A stretch of 64,000 nucleotides of DNA, taken from NCBI GenBank assembly GCA_008921705.1, contig VFFE01007600.1, positions 310,858-374,857 on the forward strand. Reading direction: 5' to 3'. Source of the DNA: Burhinus oedicnemus (taxonomy: Eukaryota; Chordata; Aves; Charadriiformes; Burhinidae). The notes below the pieces were generated by a model. The model did not search any database. It saw nothing but the letters and a program-made list of their open reading frames with translations, and was not told the DNA's origin. Positions 33,867 through 64,000 of this stretch are shown here, piece after piece (position 1 is the first letter of the stretch; each line of letters opens with the position of its first letter). The position numbers and the translations under genes are program-made.

Positions 33867-34663
33867 GGTGTGATGGGCTCGGTCAGACTCACCCCTCAAC
33901 AGGTTGTTGCGGATGGAGCGAAGCACTTCACTTGTAAGAGAGAAGCAACAATATGTTTAGTGATATAAAAAATGATTTAATAAAGTTGATAATAGATGCG
34001 ACAGTTTAACAACATTTGAGATGGCAAGGCCCACTTGGGTTATTTACTGCATAAAGGACAGGGTCAGACAGGACTGTCAGGGGCACCCTCCCGTTGAGTC
34101 AAGGTTTCAGAAAGGACCCCTTGGCTTTCTAAACTCCTTCTCAGAGAGGAGTCTAGGTGCGGCTGGATCCAGTCCTACTCCCAGACTTGGTCAGCGGTTT
34201 ACATCTAAAGGATTATATGTGCGCAATCAATCCTTTATATCACTTCGCTAAGATTTCAAAATTCAGCATGCTATTAGTCACTTAGTGAGGATCTGTTGCG
34301 GCAAGGAATCTTAACCTCGAGGAGTAACCTTGAGCAGCGTCCTGACACAAGGGGCGATCCTGGTGTGCAGCCAGCTGCCGTTCAGGAGAGCTCAAAGGGC
34401 ACTTGGGCTGTGTGCTATTTATGGGGGTAAGATGATTGACCTATAGTCATATTTGCATATTGACCACAGAACCAGCATTGCTCAGGTTAGCCCTTGGCTA
34501 TTGCGTTGTTATCTGTCTCCCTGAAACCACGTTGAGCCCTGGATACTGCCATCACGACTACATGCACCCATTATGACCACCACGGGTGGTTATCGCTTGG
34601 GCAGGATTGCAGGAGATAAAGATCAGGCGCTGCCTGGAGAGGGGGGAAGCACAGCGTCACACA
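33867..34663 (-). mobile_element. Solo LTR of an endogenous retrovirus (minus orientation)
   Basis: This is a segment of about 797 bp whose texture differs from its flanks. Read on the minus strand it starts TGTGTGACGCTG and ends GAGCCCATCACA followed by CC, that is, roughly TG...CA termini. It carries a TATA-like CATAAATAG (complement of 34415-34423) about 250 bp from the 5' end, as a U3 promoter would. The 5-mer GGTAC occurs just outside both ends (33862-33866 and 34664-34668), fitting a 5-bp target-site duplication. No gag, pol or env frames are present, so it is a solo LTR. The family is not identified. Exact ends are uncertain by a few bases. Confidence 0.65.
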
Positions 34664-34668
34664 GGTAC
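34664..34668 (+). repeat. Putative LTR target-site duplication, right copy
   Basis: GGTAC matches the 5-mer at 33862-33866 on the other side of the LTR-like segment. Confidence 0.45.
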
Positions 34669-35258
34669 ATTGTCTAAATGAAAATGCTGACATAGGTATG
34701 TTTGATCCATTGTGCCAGTGGTTGCCCTTTCAAAAGAACAACCACTTTTTGCTGAAGAATACAGGTCATAATTTTTTCTTTCTAGTTTGATGTTGAACTT
34801 GCCAGATGCGTGGGTCTGAGCTACAGCTGCCGGGTAAGGAGAACCTCGCGTGGCCGCGGTCTGACGCGGGGGTGCGGGGGTGCAATTTAGAAATCCCTGT
34901 GGGTGCCGGAGCCAGACGGGGGTGTCAGACATCGGTGGATGCAGCCCGAGCGCGTTGGGAGCTGCCCGGCTGCCTGCCGGCTCTTGCCTAGCGGCAGCGG
35001 GCAGACTTGGGGAGCGCCGACGAGCCTGCACCCCGTGTCCAGGCTCCCCCCGGGCCCTGCCACGGAGGTGCGGGAGGCGGACCCCTCTTCTGGCGGCACT
35101 GGTGCCCGGAGTACGCGGTTTGTGGCAGTTTTCCCTTGAGCGGGGACCCGCCGTGGAAGACGCCAGGCGCCGCCCGCGTTCCTCCGGCCGGCCCCGGCCC
35201 CTGGGGCGGTCTGACCCCGTTCCCCCGGGGGATGGGGGGGGCGCAGCGGGCGGCTCGG

Positions 35259-35263
35259 CCAAT
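35259..35263 (+). promoter_or_regulatory. STIMATE: CCAAT box (NF-Y-type)
   Basis: The context is cggCCAATgggag, a good NF-Y match, 150 bp upstream of the STIMATE ATG and in the CpG-island core. Its placement suggests transcription starts between about 35300 and 35400 (inference). Confidence 0.6.
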
Positions 35264-35282
35264 GGGAGAGCGGCGCGGCCAG

Positions 35283-35326
35283 TGACGCGGCGGGGCGGGC
35301 GGTTGGGCGCAGGAAGCGGGGCGGGG
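35283..35326 (+). promoter_or_regulatory. STIMATE: TGACGC element and two GC boxes
   Basis: TGACGC (35283-35288) resembles a CRE/ATF half site. GGGGCGGG (35292-35299) and GGGGCGGGG (35318-35326) are Sp/KLF-type GC boxes. GGAAGC at 35312 could be an ETS half site. All lie within 130 bp of the ATG. Confidence 0.5.
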
Positions 35327-35409
35327 GGCGCGGCCTCGGCTACCGGTCGCGACGTCGCCGGCGCCGCCGTGCGCCGCTGAGGCGGGCGCTGGCTGGGCCT
35401 CGTCTCGCC

Positions 35410-59154
<23,745 letters not shown>

Positions 59155-62100
59155 GTAAATGTTTCTGTTCTTGCACTGAAATGATTTTCAGGATAGAATC
59201 TCGGAATATTTCAGCTAGTGGTTAACGCATCTTAAAATCATTATACAATTATTATAGTGGCCATTTTAATATTTCACTTGTCACGATGCTTCTTTTAAGT
59301 TCTGTATCTTAGCATGCACCTTCTGTGTTAGAAAGCTCAACAAGTCTCTAAGCATTTAGTGAGTCTGGAAAAACTGCTTGAGTATTTAATTTTTTAGGAG
59401 TGATTGAACGAATTACAATACTGGCTAATCTCATGGAAAAAATAACAGCATGATAAATTTACTCTGAAACCCTTTTAAATAAATGATAGCTGGAAGATCA
59501 TTTCCTATTACAGCTTTCACTGAACCATATGCTGGTGTCTAAAGATACGGGCTAACAGTTCTGCCAACCCTCTTTAAAGTAAACCACCGCATACTTGCAG
59601 TGAAGAGAATGGCAAGAAAGGCCTGTGCTGGTCCTCAAGTAATGATCACTCAAACTCCTGCATGTATCATTGTATCAATTGTATCATTGATGAAAAATAC
59701 TTATGTCTTTCGTATAGGCTAAGGGATAGACTAGTGAAATCACTTTCATGTGAAGTTGTGGGTTTTATCTTCCATTATGTTAGCCACAGAAGTCCACTGA
59801 TCTGCAGAAGTTGTGGATTTGCAGATGCAGTTGAGTATCATACATACTCAACGTTTAATTCTGTTCAGCCTGTTATTTTCAGATTGCTTAGTCTGGCTGG
59901 TTGGGAATGGAAGTTGTGTATAGAGATGCTAAAAATTGCATTTGAAGCTCCTTGAGACAGGAATGGGGGGAGAGAGGTTGCCTTAGAAGAGAGCTATGGC
60001 TCTTTATAAGAGAACAAAGAAACAAAACCTATGGTTTAGGAAAAAAAAGTTAAAATAACGTTTGCCTAACAAAGTAAAAGCTTTCATGGCAATGTCATAA
60101 TTATCAATGGTAGGTTTTTTGGTTTTGTAGGTTTCTTTGTTTTTAATGATCCTAAGTGGCTGACAGAATTAAGAATAAATAAGTAAAGGCCTTGCCAAGT
60201 TGAAGTACTTTAAAAGCTTAGGAAGTTTACAATTAAATAGCATTAATTGCTATTTGCTTTAATGTCAGAGGCTTAAAATAGAGATGATGACAAGCATCTA
60301 TCTTAAGAGAAATAACTGCCTATACCATTAGGGCATTTCTTGTTAGATTTATGTGGCTTTAATGTGTATCTTTTAGGGTACAGTTTTATGACCATGTAAG
60401 CTGTTTAAGTCAGCACTGCCACAACCCTGTTTATCTGCTTTTTTTTTCCCCACATGCCACGGCCCAGTATTTCAACTCTTTTCCTTGGACTGGTGCATAT
60501 CTCACTCTTTAGGGAACTGATTCGGAGTGCTAAACCATCGGAAAATTCACCATATGTAGAAAAGTAAATAGTTCCTCCAAATCAGTCCCCAGGCTTGGGT
60601 CTCTAAGGGATTAGGGAAGCACCAGTGCCCAGGGAAGGGAAAAGGGCAAGGAAAAAGCTGCGACATTGCTGAGCTGCACCTTCTGACTGAGCTTTGAGAC
60701 CTATTGCCCAAAGTCCCTTTTTCTGATTGTTGATTTGGCCTGAAGCCATTTAAAGATGTTTGAACAGCTTTCAGCCCGTATAAAATTGGCTTTCTGCTCA
60801 CAGCAAAAAAACTTGGTGTATCTAGTACAATTATAGGTAAGTACTTGTAATCATGTCAAATACTAGATTTGATTTCTTCCTAATAGCATTCTGTTTTTTC
60901 TTGTGTAATCTGTTCTCTCCCATTTTAATGTCCTTTAATAAGTGGTATGTGTGGATGGGAAGATGTGGGGAGTATATTCACTCTCCTGAAATGTGTCCCT
61001 ATCTCTTACTGACTTCCAAAATGAACCTGGGTTTATTTTAGTTAGTTATGAGGTATCTGTGACTGCAGTAACTAAGCTCTTAAAATCAACAAATGAATTG
61101 TTACTTGTGTTATGCTACGGAAGTGGTCTGTGACTGATCCATTATTGTCATTTTGAGTTGGGAGATCTGAAATGCCTAGACTTGTTTATCAAGTATTTCT
61201 TCTCTGTGTGTATCAGCTATGTATGAAATTATATAAGTCCTCTTTACTTATTTTTTGTTTCCAGTATCAAATCATTTTATTAGTGGCTAACTTTCTTTTT
61301 TGTATCTTCATTAATATGCTATCTTGACCTTAGTGTGTTGTTTTCTTAATCAAGCTATCATAAGGACTATTAAAAAGCATATTGTAAATCTATATTTCCA
61401 TTCATCATGTGGGAGAGGCTTCTGGTATAGAGAGAACTAGAGAGCAGATGGAAAGTTATTAGTAACGGCTATGCAGTAAGGCTAGACCCTATCTAAGAAA
61501 CTTGTCTAAAAAGGACAAGTTGCATTGGATTGTTTGCTGCCCTCTTCTGGTAAGTACTACAGCTGTTCCTGAAGTGAAAACCCTCATATTACCATTTTAT
61601 TTAAAATTTTTCACTTTGGCCCCAAGAAAACTCTTGTCTTATTTTTCGTAAGATTCTTTAAAGTAAATTTAATAAGTAGGGTAGAAGGGACTAAAATGCA
61701 GTCCTGTGGGGTCACAGGTGTGTTTAGACTTAGTATTTTGAAGTTAAATATGGATGTTTAGCATACGTGGGTGGTGACATGTCTGCTTATTTGAAGGTAT
61801 CAGAGACCTGTGGCATTTTATCTGAAGTAGTAAAGTCAAGTCCTCAGCTTGGAAATCAGTGTGATTTCAGTTTGTTTGCAAGTGTGGGAAAACAAACAAG
61901 AGCCACCCCCACCCCAAAAAAAACCCCAAACAAGTCTCTTCTTGTGATTGAGTGATGTTGTTTGTGTTTCTAGAGCCTAAATATTCATTTGTCTCAAGTT
62001 AATTCTCACTGTGAGCTCATTTCCCTTCTTAGCTCTATTACTTGATCCCTGGTGATTCATTACTTGAAGCTGTCACAAAAATAGCAGTGTCCTGCTGGTT

Positions 62101-64000
62101 TTAAAAGCCGCTTCTTTATATGGAGGATAGTTTTTAAGCATAAATGCCTTGAGGAAGGAATGGATACCAAAATATCAGCATTCATAAATGATTGCTGTTT
62201 GTACAGCAAAACAGCACTGCACGCTGATTTACGGACAAAGTAGCATGACACTTCCTCGAGGGCTTTTTTATGTCAGAATTTTAAAGTTTATTAAATTTGC
62301 ATTCATATTTCCAGGTCTGTATTTTCAGATTTATTACATCAGCAGCTGGGTTTTAATAGAAGTGCAGAATCAGTTAATGTATTTGAGTATGTAAAGAGGA
62401 GAAAAGCAGTCATGATCTGTACTGAAAAGAATGTTCCCTGCATTCTGCTTCCCTTCTTGTCTTGGGCTACTTTAGCTGCTGCGAGTAGAAAACAGGTGAC
62501 TGAATCCCTCTTGGTGACAATGAGCTCTATTGGCAACTAAGTCGTGCCGTGGTCTCTTTGCTTGTCTTTGCTTCTCAGATGGCAAAGCTTAGAAATTGTA
62601 TTTGATGCATCTTTTCCCTCTAGCTCTTTGTTTGCAACTTGCAGAGCAACTTACTTATAGCCATATAGGGTAGATAGCACTTACTCAAAAACTTTTTAAC
62701 TTTATTTTGGAGGAGTTCTGTGAATTGGCATTTTCTTAAGAAAATTTCTCAGGATTTGAAAAACAGAGAGAAGTTACAGGATAGAGGAATCTCAGGTATT
62801 TTGTTCAAGAGCTGTCTGTAAAGGTGCTCCTACAAAGTGGCTGATGAAAGTAGTATACACTAGTATAGAGTAGTTTTTCATTTTCAAAAAATGCTGCTAC
62901 AGTTGTCACTGTTGAGGATTCAAAATTTTTCAGTTTGTCTTAATGCGTTTTTCTTGCAGTAACAAGATTTCTACTGATTTGCTAGTTTACTGTAGACATG
63001 TAATTTATAAATGACAGGTATAAAATCGGAATTCAAGAGAGACTGTCAGAGATGTTAGACATGAAATTAGAGCTTCACGGCTTCAATACTAACTTTAAAG
63101 TTCTAATTTGAGTTTGTGTACTGAATCTTTGAACTTACAAATGTCCCAAATATTCTTGGGAACACCTCCTGGATGTGGTGATGTTATTACTTCTACTTTG
63201 TCCCTTGAATTACGTAGGTTATAAAATAGTAGAAAAAAGATAGGTTGGAAAGGATCTCCAGAGGTCATATAATCCAACCTCTTGCTCAAAGCAGGGTTAA
63301 CTTCAAAGCTAAAGCAGGTTGTTCAGGGCATGGTCAAGTCCAGTTTTTAATTTATCCATGGTTTGAGATTTAAGAGCCCCTTTGAACAACCTATTCCAGT
63401 GCTTACCCACTGTCATTGTGAAAGCTTTTTTCCTTTATGTCAGAATTGTATGTCAATCCATCTAGTCTTTATCTCCCCAGCTTTTCTACAAGGATGCTAT
63501 TGGGAGACTGTCAAAAGACTTCGTAAAGTCAAAGTAGACATCATCCCTCTTCTCCCCATTTGTAACTAGAGCTGAGAGATAATTTTGTAGATGCAGTAGG
63601 GCACACAAAAATCCTCAGGTAGAATCTAATATATACAACATCTAATTTCAGTCATGTACCAAAAAAACCAGCGCCTCTCCCTGCAAAAGCATCATGGAAC
63701 AAAATGTTCATTGGTGATAGTGCACAACAGTTAATACACAGTTTCATGATTTTTGGATATACAGAATCTCATGTGACAGAGTTGGAATAGAGGCAAAATT
63801 GTTAGAGCTGTCTTTGCTTTTAGGAAGTAAACACAGATTCAAAAAGAGTTTGGATTAAACTGGTATAGTTTCAATGGTAAGTCTGTAGCTAATCCCAGAT
63901 TTATTTCTTTTTTTATATATATTTGTTAGTTAATGAAGAAAACTAGAGAATGCTAATAAAAATGTGGAGTATAGAAATTAATTGCTAAAATTTAATTCTT
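59155..64000 (+). other. STIMATE: STIMATE intron 4, truncated by window end
   Basis: At least 4.8 kb of intron contains a CR1-like fragment near its visible end (63232-63570) and a C/A-rich low-complexity run at about 61905-61930. The downstream STIMATE exons lie beyond the window. Confidence 0.6.
63232..63570 (-). mobile_element. CR1-type LINE fragment (minus orientation)
   Basis: On the plus strand it starts ggttggaaaggatctccaga, then gtcatataatccaacctctt, and continues with caacctattccagtgctta, the complement of the CR1 3' UTR. Further on, agactgtcaaaagacttcg and gtaaagtcaaagtagacatc recall the reverse complement of the CR1 reverse-transcriptase end. The copy is diverged and has no coding capacity. 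CR1 is the dominant LINE of birds and other sauropsids (established knowledge). Boundaries are approximate. Confidence 0.75.

Noticed and set aside
34880..35380. Plus-strand 166-codon frame upstream of STIMATE
   Set aside because: It is in a different frame from STIMATE, of low complexity and confined to the CpG island. It is better explained as promoter/5' UTR composition.

Overview
The window is vertebrate nuclear DNA, most likely from a bird. It holds two protein-coding genes on the + strand, each cut by a window edge. The avian call is an inference. It rests on compact introns (the SFMBT1 coding part takes about 26 kb), one CR1-type LINE fragment, LTR-only retroviral insertions and the lack of SINE-rich mammalian texture. 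No other gene, tRNA, rRNA or CRISPR array could be supported.

Layout. Positions 1-26757 carry 19 coding exons of SFMBT1 (Scm-like with four MBT domains 1). They run from just after the start codon, which lies upstream of the window, to the natural stop. All introns are GT-AG and the reading frame joins through every junction, giving 858 complete codons plus one split codon. Human SFMBT1 has 866 residues, so only about the first ten residues are missing. The order is four MBT repeats, a SLED/DUF3588-type domain, a basic patch, an acidic-serine stretch and a C-terminal SAM domain. The 3' UTR follows, then an intergenic interval of about 8 kb containing a solo LTR.

A CpG island at about 34800-35960 is the promoter and first exon of STIMATE (TMEM110), an ER membrane protein that promotes STIM1 activation. 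Four coding exons lie in the window (35410-35560, 53443-53491, 55294-55389, 59033-59154), giving about 139 residues. The remaining exons lie beyond 64000. STIMATE intron 1 is 17.9 kb and holds most of the unusual DNA: a near-perfect 50-bp-arm inverted repeat, an isolated GC/CpG-rich patch, a second solo LTR, a 20-N assembly gap and a T/G homopolymer junction.

The two genes do not form a functional pathway. One is a chromatin repressor and the other a calcium-entry regulator. Their tandem order matches the syntenic order I know from human 3p21.1. I found no convincing undescribed biological system. The most checkable oddities are the 41.1 kb inverted repeat, the intronic CpG patch at 41.65 kb, the C10 tract at the STIMATE exon 2 acceptor and the LTR about 0.7 kb upstream of the STIMATE promoter.
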